From: Sulfitobacter noctilucae
GTDB lineage: Bacteria > Pseudomonadota > Alphaproteobacteria > Rhodobacterales > Rhodobacteraceae
Length of the DNA: 64,000 nucleotides
Direction of reading: 5' to 3'
Assembly: GCF_000622365.1 (NCBI RefSeq)
Contig: NZ_JASC01000014.1
Location: 496,001 to 560,000, forward strand
A model generated the notes under the pieces. That model did no database searches. It was not told the DNA's origin and saw only the letters and a list, made by a program, of their open reading frames with translations. The translations under genes were made by a program, and so were the position numbers. Each line of letters begins with the position of its first letter. The first letter of the stretch is position 1. Of this stretch, positions 7,902 through 16,376 are shown piece after piece.

Positions 7902-10212
7902 GCGTGATCACCCGCTGTGTCACCGCATCCACCGCCGCGCGGCTGTAGGCCATTTGCACATACTCGCCGCGCGCCCATAGCGGGGCCAGATCGTCGTAAT
8001 GGGCATCCCCCGGCAGGCCCGATTGCCCCGGCGCATTGATCCAGACGGAATTGTCCCATTCGCCCACATCGACAACCATGCGCACAGATGCACCCACGCT
8101 GACGCGGTAGCTGCTTGCGTCGTAATGAGCCAGCATGACGGAGGTGGTGTCGCCGCCCTTGTCCAGCGGCCCCACGTCAAAACCGTCCGTGACCGATGTC
8201 ACGGCATGTGCAAACCAGCCCTTATGCAGATCGCCCCAACGCCAAGTGGCCGGATCACTGCCAAAGCGTGTGCAAGCATCGTCCCATGCGGCAGAAAGCG
8301 TTTCCAGCAGGAAGGTATCCCGTGCAGCCGGGTCGCTTAGCCCGGCACGCTCTGACAGTGCCGGATGCTCACCCTCCAGCAAACGCGTCACCATCGGGAT
8401 ATCCCCCGGTGCCAAATATTTGCGGAGCTCCGCATCAGGGGCCACACGCTCCAGCAAAGCAGGCCGCAGATGCGAGGACAGCCACATCTCAAACAGCAGC
8501 GCGGCCGCAGAACCCGCGTCCGCCCGTCCATCCCAGCCCGCGAACAGATCTCGGATGGCGGGGGGCAGATCTTCCGGCAAAAGCACCAGCAACCGCGGCG
8601 CAAAAGGCGAGGCGCTGTCGGTTTGTAACGCACAGCTGCCTGCTACGTCACGAGCATCGCCTGCACCAATCACCTCGGCTATCCGGTCGGCACGGCCATC
8701 CTCGTACCATTCAAAGCCCACTGGAATGGCTGCATGGTCCCAGTCCTCCGGCATGTTCATCTCGTTGGCGGAATGCACAAACCCGCGATCCGGATTTTCA
8801 ATGGCGGGTAAATCGGCGGCAGTCAGGTACCCGTCCCATTCAAAGCGGCCATCCCCTGACACGGGGGCCAGACCGCGCCAGCCATTGCGGCGCGGCACAT
8901 AGGCCGCCGCCTGCCAGCACAGGTCACCCGCCATATCGGCATAGACAAGGTTCACCGACGGTGCGCCCCATGTGGTCACAGCGGCGCGAAAGTCCTGCAT
9001 CGTTTCGGTGCGCATTGCTTTGAGCGACGCCATATAGGGGGCCGTGCCGGGATCGGTGAAAACGGTGCGGATTGCCACTGCGAGGTTTTGGTCGGTGTCC
9101 TGCCAAACCACCGGACCGTGGCGGGTGAAATGCAAGGCGAGGGTCTGGTCCGGCGCACCCTTAACGGCGAAGACCTCATCGACCTGCATTATGGCTTCGG
9201 AACCGTCGCCATAGCGGTAGCGCCCATTGTCGTCCGGCAGCGTGTCGTAGACCAGTACGTCTTCTTGGTCCGCGCAAAAGATCGTCAGGCTGAAGGACGC
9301 GGTGCCGTTGTGCCCTGCCATGATGCCTGGGGATGTGGGCTCGCCCGCGCCGATCAGATCCATGCCCGGCGCGCTCAGGTGCACCATATAGCGCAGCGAA
9401 GGGGCCGCATGCGCGCGGTGCGGATCGCTGGCCATGATCGCGCGGCCCGTCTCTGTGTGGCTGGCTGCAATCGCCCAGTTGTTCGACCCCTCCATTGAAG
9501 GTGCCGCACGGTGCACAGTTTTGGCCGCATCAACCTCGGACCAAAGTGCCGCGTCTTCTAACGGTGCGGCCAGACGCGCTTGAGAAAAACTCACTGGCGC
9601 AGTGGCCAGCGCGTAGACGGCCAAAGCATCATCGGGCAGGGGCGCGGGATGCATTGTTTCCCATTCGCTTTCGGGCACCGGTGGTGACAATGTTTCTCGC
9701 AGCAGATCGACCTCTGAATCCGCCAAACGGTGCACAATCGACCGCGCCAACTCGGACTCGCCGTTGCGCGACAGACAATGTGTGCGGATGCGCACCACGT
9801 CTTCAGCCTGCCACTTTGCAGGCTGCGTCCCAAGCGCCGTGAACTCGGGCGGCAGTGGCAGGTTGCCCGCGCTGACCTGACCAATGGCGGCGTTGATCCC
9901 TGCGGCGAAGGCTGTGCAGATGTCCTGGGCATCCGCGCCATAAGCTGCCCATTCCGCCGCCATATCCCCGCGATACAGAAAAAATCGCGCGGCACGGTCC
10001 TGCATCAGATAGCCGGGGCCGAAGTCTGCCGCCAAAAGCCCCAGACCGCGCTTGCGCCACAGATCCATTTGCCAAAGACGGTCACGCGCCGCGTTGAACC
10101 CTTGCAGGAAAAACGCATCCTGTGTGGTCTCGGCGCGGATATGGGCCATGCCCCAGTGATCAATGGCGATGGTGGCAGGGGCGCTGAGGCCGTTGAGGGC
10201 AAAACTGTCCAT
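7888..10212 (-). CDS. penicillin-acylase-family (S45) amidohydrolase
   Basis: 774-residue Ntn hydrolase. The family is made as a precursor that cuts itself before a serine, which becomes the N-terminal nucleophile of the beta chain. That serine is visible at about residue 243 in EGSNNWAIAASHTETG. The alpha-chain start (IDHWGMAHIRAETTQDAFFLQGFNAARDRLWQMD) is well conserved. Unlike characterised periplasmic relatives there is no signal peptide: the ATG at 10212 has GGAAG eight bases upstream and follows the IclR stop by 13 bases, and the longer in-frame extension also lacks a leader. It forms an operon with the IclR gene. Possible substrates are N-acyl amino acids, acyl-homoserine lactones or aryl-acetamides; sequence alone does not decide. 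Confidence 0.88.
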   Translation of the reverse strand: MDSFALNGLSAPATIAIDHWGMAHIRAETTQDAFFLQGFNAARDRLWQMDLWRKRGLGLLAADFGPGYLMQDRAARFFLYRGDMAAEWAAYGADAQDICTAFAAGINAAIGQVSAGNLPLPPEFTALGTQPAKWQAEDVVRIRTHCLSRNGESELARSIVHRLADSEVDLLRETLSPPVPESEWETMHPAPLPDDALAVYALATAPVSFSQARLAAPLEDAALWSEVDAAKTVHRAAPSMEGSNNWAIAASHTETGRAIMASDPHRAHAAPSLRYMVHLSAPGMDLIGAGEPTSPGIMAGHNGTASFSLTIFCADQEDVLVYDTLPDDNGRYRYGDGSEAIMQVDEVFAVKGAPDQTLALHFTRHGPVVWQDTDQNLAVAIRTVFTDPGTAPYMASLKAMRTETMQDFRAAVTTWGAPSVNLVYADMAGDLCWQAAAYVPRRNGWRGLAPVSGDGRFEWDGYLTAADLPAIENPDRGFVHSANEMNMPEDWDHAAIPVGFEWYEDGRADRIAEVIGAGDARDVAGSCALQTDSASPFAPRLLVLLPEDLPPAIRDLFAGWDGRADAGSAAALLFEMWLSSHLRPALLERVAPDAELRKYLAPGDIPMVTRLLEGEHPALSERAGLSDPAARDTFLLETLSAAWDDACTRFGSDPATWRWGDLHKGWFAHAVTSVTDGFDVGPLDKGGDTTSVMLAHYDASSYRVSVGASVRMVVDVGEWDNSVWINAPGQSGLPGDAHYDDLAPLWARGEYVQMAYSRAAVDAVTQRVITLTPA

Positions 10213-10225
10213 GTAAATACTTCCT

Positions 10226-11038
10226 TCAATATTGACTGATGGCGCGGGCGGCTTCCTGGCCCAGGGGGACAACGCGCTGTGCGTAATCCGCATCGGACCA
10301 TTCTGACAATGATCCGGCGATATGTATGGCGGCAATCGGGTTTCCATGCGTATCCATCACCGGAAAACCGGCTGCAATCTCTCCCGATAGGATCTGGTTA
10401 CAGGCAATGGCGTAGCCCGCTTGCCGAGCCTTTTGGACCTCTGCCATCAAGGCGGTTGGATCGGTTATGGTTTCAGGCGTAAAGGGGCGTTTGTCTGACC
10501 GCGCCAGAATATCCGCCACTTGGGGGTCCGGCAGCTTTGACAGGATCGCCCAACCGCCCGAGCTACAGAAGGTCGGCACCGAATGGCCGACGAGCGTGGT
10601 ATAGAACATCTGCCGTTTGGTTTGCAGGCGCACGGCGTAAAGCACACGCAGATCATCAAAGAGCGACAGGTCGACCCGTTCGCGCGTGGCCTTGCGCAGC
10701 TCTTGCAGCACCGGCGTGGCGCGGCGCACCAGTGGATCAAGCCGCAGCGTATCAAGTGTGTGGTCCAGCAGGCGAATGCCGGGCAGGAAGCCGTGCCCGC
10801 CTGCGTCGCGCTGAACATAACCCAAGGTGCGCAACGTGTGCACCATGCGCTGGGCTGCACTCCGGTCGATGCCAGCCGTCTTTGCCACCTCGGATAGCGA
10901 CATCGGCCCATCTGCGTGGTGAAAACTGGACAAGACCGTCATCGCGCGCTCCACTGATTGCACGAAAAGCGGATCGGCCCGCTGGGCGTCCGACAGATCG
11001 CGAAGGCCTGATTCAGCACGTGTCCGGTTTCTGGACAT
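10226..11038 (-). CDS. IclR-family transcriptional regulator
   Basis: 270 residues with an N-terminal winged helix-turn-helix (about residues 25-85, containing LSEVAKTAGIDRSAAQRMVHTLRTLGYV) and a C-terminal IclR effector domain (about 95-265). The start at 11038 (MSRNRTRAESG) follows a GGGGAG site; an upstream in-frame ATG exists but is less likely. It is co-transcribed with the acylase gene downstream and diverges from the M81 peptidase/ABC operon, so it probably controls both directions from the shared 160-base region. The ligand is unknown. Confidence 0.9.
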   Translation of the reverse strand: MSRNRTRAESGLRDLSDAQRADPLFVQSVERAMTVLSSFHHADGPMSLSEVAKTAGIDRSAAQRMVHTLRTLGYVQRDAGGHGFLPGIRLLDHTLDTLRLDPLVRRATPVLQELRKATRERVDLSLFDDLRVLYAVRLQTKRQMFYTTLVGHSVPTFCSSGGWAILSKLPDPQVADILARSDKRPFTPETITDPTALMAEVQKARQAGYAIACNQILSGEIAAGFPVMDTHGNPIAAIHIAGSLSEWSDADYAQRVVPLGQEAARAISQY

Positions 11039-11100
11039 CTTGTCTCCCCTCAACGCACCCATTGACCTGAGGGCAGCTTGGCTTCTACGATTAGAGTACG

Positions 11101-11132
11101 ATGCAAGCATATTGCAATGCAATACACTGCAA
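11101..11132. promoter_or_regulatory. candidate IclR operator
   Basis: ATTGCAATGCAAT (11111-11123) is a perfect 13-base palindrome around a central A, flanked by partial repeats ATGCAAGCAT (11101-11110) and CTGCAAT (11127-11133). It lies in the AT-richer part of the divergent promoter region, where an autoregulated IclR repressor would bind. The assignment to this regulator is inferred from position and symmetry. Confidence 0.5.
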
Positions 11133-11199
11133 TCGGAAATGAGACGTCGACCACCGGGTGTTCACACCGGATGCAGTTGATCTCGAGAAGGGGAAATGA

Positions 11200-12729
11200 A
11201 TGCCACATCGCGTTGCGGTTGCCGGATTTCTACATGAAACAAACACCTTCGCGCCGACCAAGGCGCAGTTGGCTGACTTTGTTCAGGGCGGCGGCTACAT
11301 GCCAATTTCACGCGGCGCAGAGGTGTTGTCGCGCGGCAAGGGGATCAACCTTGGCATTGGTGGCGCGGTGATCCACGGCGAATCGGCAGGATGGGAGATG
11401 GTGCCGATTCTCTGGGCCGGGGCCATTCCGTCGGCGCATGTTTCCCAAAATGCCTACGAAAGCATCACGGACGAGATCCTGGAGGGCATAAAAGCGGCGT
11501 TGCCTCTGGATGGCGTATTCATTGATCTGCATGGCGCGATGGTGGCCGAGCATGAAGACGACGGCGAAGGCGCGCTGCTGATGCGGTTGCGCGATATCGT
11601 CGGACCGGACGTGCCGATTGCTGCAGCGCTCGATCTGCATGGCAACATCACCCAAACCATGGTGGATGCAGCGGATGTTCTGGTGGGGTTCCGCACCTAT
11701 CCGCATGTAGACATGGCCGAGACAGGCCGTCGCGCCGCTGTGCAACTCGACCATCTGATGGCGCGGGGCATACCCTTTGCCAAGGCATTTCGGCGGCTGC
11801 CTTTCCTCGTCCCGATTGCGTGGCAAAGCACCCGAGAATTTCCAGCCAAAGACCTCTATGATCTGGTGGCGGCCACAGAAACCGGGGCGGTCTCTTCGAC
11901 GTCATTTTTCTTTGGCTTCCCGGCTGCCGATTTTCCGGGCTGCGGCCCCACGGTCATCTGCTACGGAGAGACACAGGCAGACACGGATGCGGCCGCCGAC
12001 AGGATCGAAGCTGCCGTGCTGGCCGCTGAACCGGATCTGGCGGGCAAGACGTTTGACCCGGATGCTGGTGTGGTTGAGGCGATGCGGATCGCGGGCACTG
12101 CAACGCGACCGGTTGTGATTGCTGATACACAAGACAATCCGGGAGCCGGTGGCGATTCAAACACCACCGGCATGCTGCGGGCGCTGGTACGCAACAACGC
12201 CCAAGCCGCCGCGCTCGGCAACATGGTGGACCCGAAAGCCGCTGAGGCGGCGCACGCCGCAGGGCAGGGCGCAGAGATCGACATCGCGCTGGGCGGGTTT
12301 TCCAATATTGCGCTCGACAGCCCGTTCGAGGGGCGCTTCACCGTTGAAACGCTCAGCGACGGCAAGCTGATCGCATCGGGGCCATTCTATGGAGGTGCGC
12401 CGCTTGATCTGGGCCCATCGGCCTGTTTGCGCATTGGCGATGTGCGTATCGTCGTGACAAGCAACAAGGCGCAGATGGCAGATCAGGAAATGTACCGCTT
12501 TGTCGGAATCGAACCGACGAAACAGAAGATACTGGTGAACAAAAGCTCGGTGCATTTCCGTGCGGATTTCGACCCGATCGCCGAAGTGATCCTGACCTGT
12601 ACCGCCCCCGGTCCGATGCCTGTCAGCCCGGCCAGCCTGCCATTCCGTAATTTGGCACCCGGTATGCGGATGGAACCGATGGGCCGTGTCTTCGACCCGG
12701 AGGAGGTCCGTGAAATTGAATTATCCTGA
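11200..12729 (+). CDS. M81-family metallopeptidase (MlrC-like)
   Basis: 509 residues, no signal peptide. The family includes microcystinase C (MlrC), which hydrolyses linearised microcystin peptides, but most members have unknown substrates. Conserved segments visible: AGFLHETNTFAPT at the N-terminus, VFIDLHGAMVAE, AALDLHGN and FRTYPHVDMAETG in the DUF1485 catalytic half, then the MlrC C-terminal domain (about residues 300-490, starting VIADTQDNPGAGGDSNTTG). No mlrA or mlrB is in the window, so microcystin degradation should not be inferred. First gene of a forward run including the peptide ABC importer and two M20 hydrolases. Confidence 0.9.
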   Translation: MPHRVAVAGFLHETNTFAPTKAQLADFVQGGGYMPISRGAEVLSRGKGINLGIGGAVIHGESAGWEMVPILWAGAIPSAHVSQNAYESITDEILEGIKAALPLDGVFIDLHGAMVAEHEDDGEGALLMRLRDIVGPDVPIAAALDLHGNITQTMVDAADVLVGFRTYPHVDMAETGRRAAVQLDHLMARGIPFAKAFRRLPFLVPIAWQSTREFPAKDLYDLVAATETGAVSSTSFFFGFPAADFPGCGPTVICYGETQADTDAAADRIEAAVLAAEPDLAGKTFDPDAGVVEAMRIAGTATRPVVIADTQDNPGAGGDSNTTGMLRALVRNNAQAAALGNMVDPKAAEAAHAAGQGAEIDIALGGFSNIALDSPFEGRFTVETLSDGKLIASGPFYGGAPLDLGPSACLRIGDVRIVVTSNKAQMADQEMYRFVGIEPTKQKILVNKSSVHFRADFDPIAEVILTCTAPGPMPVSPASLPFRNLAPGMRMEPMGRVFDPEEVREIELS

Positions 12730-12826
12730 TGCTTGCACAGCTGGCTTTCAGGCCCCCAGATAACAAGACCGCGCCGCAAAAGGGTCACCAAACCCGGCGT
12801 TTCGATAACCAACCAAGGGAGTTACT

Positions 12827-14446
12827 ATGAAACATACCACATTCGAGAAAACCAAGGCACGCGGGATGGGCAAAATGCTGCGCACATCCGTGTTAAGCGC
12901 CACGGTTGCGAGCCTTGCCCTGATGGCGGGGCCCAGCTTTGCCCAAACGCTCACAGCAGTGAAACACTCGGCGCTGAGGGTGCTCGACCCGATCATGACC
13001 ACCGCCTACATGAGCCGTAACCACGGCTACATGATCTTTGACACGCTTTATGCATTGGACAGCGATCTGGTGCCCCAGCCACAGATGGTCGACAGCCACA
13101 CGGTGTCCGATGACGGGCTGACCTATACCTTCACTCTACGTGACGGTCTGGCGTTCCATGATGGTGCACCAGTGACGGGTGAAGACATTGCCGCCTCCAT
13201 CGCGCGTTGGGGTGAGCGGGACGGCATGGGGCAAGTCCTGATGTCCTTCGTTGAAAGCATGACACAAGGGGCTTCGGCCAACGAGTTCGTCATAAATCTC
13301 AAAGAACCGTACGGCCTGGTGATCGACAGCCTTGCGAAACCATCCTCAAACGTGCCGTTCATCATGCCCAAACGGCTTGCCGAAACGCCCTCGACCGAGC
13401 CAATCCCCGAGCAGATCGGCTCTGGCCCCTTCACATGGGTGGCAGAGGAATTCCAGCCGGGTGTGAAAGCGGTCTATGCCAAATTCGAGGATTATGTCCC
13501 GCGTTCAGAACCCCCAAGCTGGGCTTCCGGTGGTAAGGTCGTTAATGTGGAACGTGTCGAATGGGTGGTGATGCCTGACGACCAAACCGCGCTGAACGCG
13601 TTGCAAGCCGGCGAGATCGACTATTGGGAAAGCCCGCCGTCCGATCTGTTGCCCATTCTTGATGCCAATCCCGATGTAACGGTCAAGAACCTGAACGCGC
13701 TGGGCATGCAGACCATCATGCGTCCAAACACGCTGAACGCACCGATGGATGATGTCCGCATCCGCCAAGCGGCCATTGCGTCGGTCAAGCAAAAAGACGT
13801 GCTTGATGCCTTGGTCGGTAATCCGGAGCTTTACGCGCTCTGTGGGGCGATGTTCGTCTGTAACACGCCGCTTGCATCCGATGTCGGGTCCGAAACCCTG
13901 ACCGAGGGCAACGGGATGGAAAAGGCCAAGGCGCTGCTTGAGGAAGCTGGCTATGATGGCACGCCCATCGTGATCATGCATCCCACAGACGTGGGCACGC
14001 TGCGCACCCAGCCGGTGGTTGTGGCGCAGGCCATGCGCGACGCGGGCTTCACCGTCGATCTGCAAGCGATGGATTGGCAGACGCTGGTCGGCAAACGCGC
14101 AAGCCAGGCGGCCATCGCTGACGGCGGCTGGCACATGTTCATGACCAACTGGGTCGGCGCTGATGTGTTCAACCCGCTGGTGAACAACATGGTCAATGGC
14201 AAAGGTCCGGAAGGCGGCTGGTTCGGCTGGCCTGATGTGCCAAAGCTTGAAGAGCTGCGGATGTCCTATGCCACGGAGACCGATCTGGAAAAGCAGAAAG
14301 AATACGCTGCTGAAATCCAGAAGGTCGCCTATGAAGAGGGCGTCTATGCGCCCATCGGCCAGTATTTCGTGCCGACCGCTTGGTCCAACGAGCTTGAAGG
14401 CGTGCTGGACGCACCGGCACCTTTGTTCTGGAACATCTCCAAGTAA
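12827..14446 (+). CDS. ABC transporter solute-binding protein (SBP_bac_5, peptide type)
   Basis: 539-residue periplasmic receptor of the dipeptide/oligopeptide class. A signal peptide is visible (SVLSATVASLALMAGPSFAQ; cleavage near residue 40), preceded by a longer than usual basic N-region of about 20 residues (KHTTFEKTKARGMGK). The class hallmarks are present: LVPQPQMVDSHTVSDDGLTYTFTLRDGLAFHDGAPVTGEDI and the later DVRIRQAAIASVKQKDVLDAL. It precedes matching permease and ATPase genes. The substrate is likely a peptide, peptide-like amide or N-acyl compound given the neighbouring hydrolases. Confidence 0.92.
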   Translation: MKHTTFEKTKARGMGKMLRTSVLSATVASLALMAGPSFAQTLTAVKHSALRVLDPIMTTAYMSRNHGYMIFDTLYALDSDLVPQPQMVDSHTVSDDGLTYTFTLRDGLAFHDGAPVTGEDIAASIARWGERDGMGQVLMSFVESMTQGASANEFVINLKEPYGLVIDSLAKPSSNVPFIMPKRLAETPSTEPIPEQIGSGPFTWVAEEFQPGVKAVYAKFEDYVPRSEPPSWASGGKVVNVERVEWVVMPDDQTALNALQAGEIDYWESPPSDLLPILDANPDVTVKNLNALGMQTIMRPNTLNAPMDDVRIRQAAIASVKQKDVLDALVGNPELYALCGAMFVCNTPLASDVGSETLTEGNGMEKAKALLEEAGYDGTPIVIMHPTDVGTLRTQPVVVAQAMRDAGFTVDLQAMDWQTLVGKRASQAAIADGGWHMFMTNWVGADVFNPLVNNMVNGKGPEGGWFGWPDVPKLEELRMSYATETDLEKQKEYAAEIQKVAYEEGVYAPIGQYFVPTAWSNELEGVLDAPAPLFWNISK

Positions 14447-14455
14447 GCTGACTGT

Positions 14456-14491
14456 TCCGGCCCCGCGCATCGTGCGAGGGCCGGAGCTTTT
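14456..14491 (+). terminator. hairpin with T-run after the binding-protein gene
   Basis: TCCGGCCC (14456-14463) pairs with GGGCCGGA (14478-14485), followed two bases later by TTTT. It resembles an intrinsic terminator but sits within the operon, so it is more likely a partial terminator or 3' stabiliser that keeps binding-protein mRNA more abundant than permease mRNA. Confidence 0.65.
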
Positions 14492-14544
14492 CTCTGTAAA
14501 TCACGACATGGCGCAAAGGCGCGTCCTTCCGAGGGGTTCGGTAC

Positions 14545-15489
14545 ATGTACGGCTACATTCTACAACGCGTCCTCGCCGCGATCCCGGTGATGGGCTTCGT
14601 TGCACTCTTTGTTTTTCTCCTTTTGCGTCTGACGCCGGGCGATCCAGCGGCGATCCTGGCGGGCGATACCGCAACGCCCGAGCAATTGGCGGCGATCCGC
14701 GACTCGCTGGGTCTGAACGATCCGCTGCTGGTGCAGTTTTTCAGCTGGATCACCGATCTGCTGCGCGGCGACTTCGGCACCTCGATCCTGTCAGGCAAAC
14801 CCGTGATCGAGCTGATCGCCGACCGGATGGAGCCGACAATTTCATTGGCTCTGACCACGATCATCCTGTCGGTGATCATCGCGGTTCCCTTGGGTGTCAT
14901 CGCCGCATGGAAGCAAGGCACATTGATCGACCGCTTTGTAATGCTGCTGTCCGTGCTGGGATTTTCGGTCCCGGTCTTTGTGATCGGCTATCTGATGATC
15001 TCACTCTTCTCGATGCAGTTGGGCTGGTTCCCGGTGCAAGGCTTCCGCCCGATTGGCGAAGGGCTGGGAGACTTCTTTCATCGCATCGCACTGCCGACCT
15101 TCACGCTGACGTTGCTATATATTGCGCTGATCGCGCGGATCACGCGTACCTCGATGCTTGAGATTTTGGGCGATGATTATGTTCGCACGGCGCGGGCCAA
15201 GGGATTGCCCGAAAGCCGGGTGCTGATGCGCCATGCGCTGCGCAATTGCTCGGTGCCGATTATCACCGTCATCGGGATTGGCTTTGCACTGATCATCTCG
15301 GGCGTTGTGGTCACGGAATCGGTGTTCAACCTGCCCGGACTGGGGCGTTTGACGGTCGATGCGGTGCTAAGCCGCGACTATCCCGTTATTCAGGCCGTCA
15401 TCCTTCTAGCCTCTCTGATCTATGTCGTCATCAACCTGCTGATCGACATCGCTTATGTGCTTCTTGATCCAAGGATCCGTTATTCATGA
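14545..15489 (+). CDS. ABC transporter permease (DppB type)
   Basis: 314-residue membrane subunit with six hydrophobic segments. The N-terminal YGYILQRVLAAIPVMGFVALFVFLLLRLTPGDPAAIL is typical of DppB/OppB, and the cytoplasmic EAA loop reads DDYVRTARAKGLPESRVLMRHALRN. It sits 98 bases after the binding-protein gene, beyond the hairpin, and its stop overlaps the next permease start by four bases. Pairs with the DppC-type permease as the translocation channel. Confidence 0.92.
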   Translation: MYGYILQRVLAAIPVMGFVALFVFLLLRLTPGDPAAILAGDTATPEQLAAIRDSLGLNDPLLVQFFSWITDLLRGDFGTSILSGKPVIELIADRMEPTISLALTTIILSVIIAVPLGVIAAWKQGTLIDRFVMLLSVLGFSVPVFVIGYLMISLFSMQLGWFPVQGFRPIGEGLGDFFHRIALPTFTLTLLYIALIARITRTSMLEILGDDYVRTARAKGLPESRVLMRHALRNCSVPIITVIGIGFALIISGVVVTESVFNLPGLGRLTVDAVLSRDYPVIQAVILLASLIYVVINLLIDIAYVLLDPRIRYS

Positions 15490-16376
15490 CCGACCAGATG
15501 ACCTCCGTCGCGCCCCCTGACCGGATCTCGCCGCTTACGAAAGTCCGCGAGATCGTGACTTCCAGTCCGCTGGTCCTTATCGCCGCGATCATCCTTGTGA
15601 TCATCGTGCTGTCCGCGCTCTTTGCGCCTTGGGTCGTGCCCCATGATCCCGTGCGCCTGACGCCTTCGGTCCGCCTCAAGCCGCCAAGCGAGGAATTCTG
15701 GCTGGGCACCGATGCCTATGGCCGCGATCTGTTTTCCCGCATCATTTACGGGGGTCGCATATCATTGGTGGTAGGCGTCGCGGCGGCAGTCTTTGCTGTG
15801 ATCTTTGGCCTGCTGCTGGGCCTGCTGGCAGGCTACATTCGCTGGATTGACGCGGTGCTGATGCGGATGGTCGATGGCTTGATGGCCATTCCCAGCATCC
15901 TGCTGGCCATCGCGATTGTCTCGCTTTGGGGGGCAAGCCTCTGGACCGTGCTGGTCGCAATCACCATTCCCGAAGTGCCGCGCGTGGTACGGTTGGTCCG
16001 CTCGCTGGTGCTCTCCGCGCGCGAGGAACCCTATGTCGAAGCGGCGATTGCTGCGGGGTCGTCCACCGCGCTGATCATGCGCCGTCATCTGGTGCCAAAT
16101 ACCATCGCACCACTGATCATCCAGGGCACATACATCTGTGCCTCTGCCATCCTGACCGAAGCGATCCTGTCGTTCCTCGGCGCAGGCATCAATCCTGAAA
16201 CACCCAGCTGGGGCAACATCATGGCCGAAGGGCGTATCTATTTCCAAATCAATCCCGGCATCGTGCTGTGGCCCGGTCTCGTGGTCTCGGTTGCGATCCT
16301 GTCTATCAACCTGTTGGGGGACGCGGTGCGTGACGCGCTAGATCCGCGCATGGCCAAGCGGGGGATCGAGAGATGA
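15486..16376 (+). CDS. ABC transporter permease (DppC type)
   Basis: 296-residue partner permease. It has the DppC-specific N-terminal domain (PWVVPHDPVRLTPSVRLKPPSEEFWLGTDAYGRDLFSRIIYGGRISLVVG) and the EAA loop EEPYVEAAIAAGSSTALIMRRHLVPNTIAPL. About six hydrophobic segments. Starts at an ATGA overlap with the upstream permease and ends in an ATGA overlap with the ATPase gene, so the three are probably translationally coupled. Confidence 0.92.
   Translation: MTDQMTSVAPPDRISPLTKVREIVTSSPLVLIAAIILVIIVLSALFAPWVVPHDPVRLTPSVRLKPPSEEFWLGTDAYGRDLFSRIIYGGRISLVVGVAAAVFAVIFGLLLGLLAGYIRWIDAVLMRMVDGLMAIPSILLAIAIVSLWGASLWTVLVAITIPEVPRVVRLVRSLVLSAREEPYVEAAIAAGSSTALIMRRHLVPNTIAPLIIQGTYICASAILTEAILSFLGAGINPETPSWGNIMAEGRIYFQINPGIVLWPGLVVSVAILSINLLGDAVRDALDPRMAKRGIER

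Noticed and set aside
13505..14470. 321-residue reverse reading frame
   Set aside because: Antisense to the peptide-binding-protein gene; no support from motifs, ribosome site or context.
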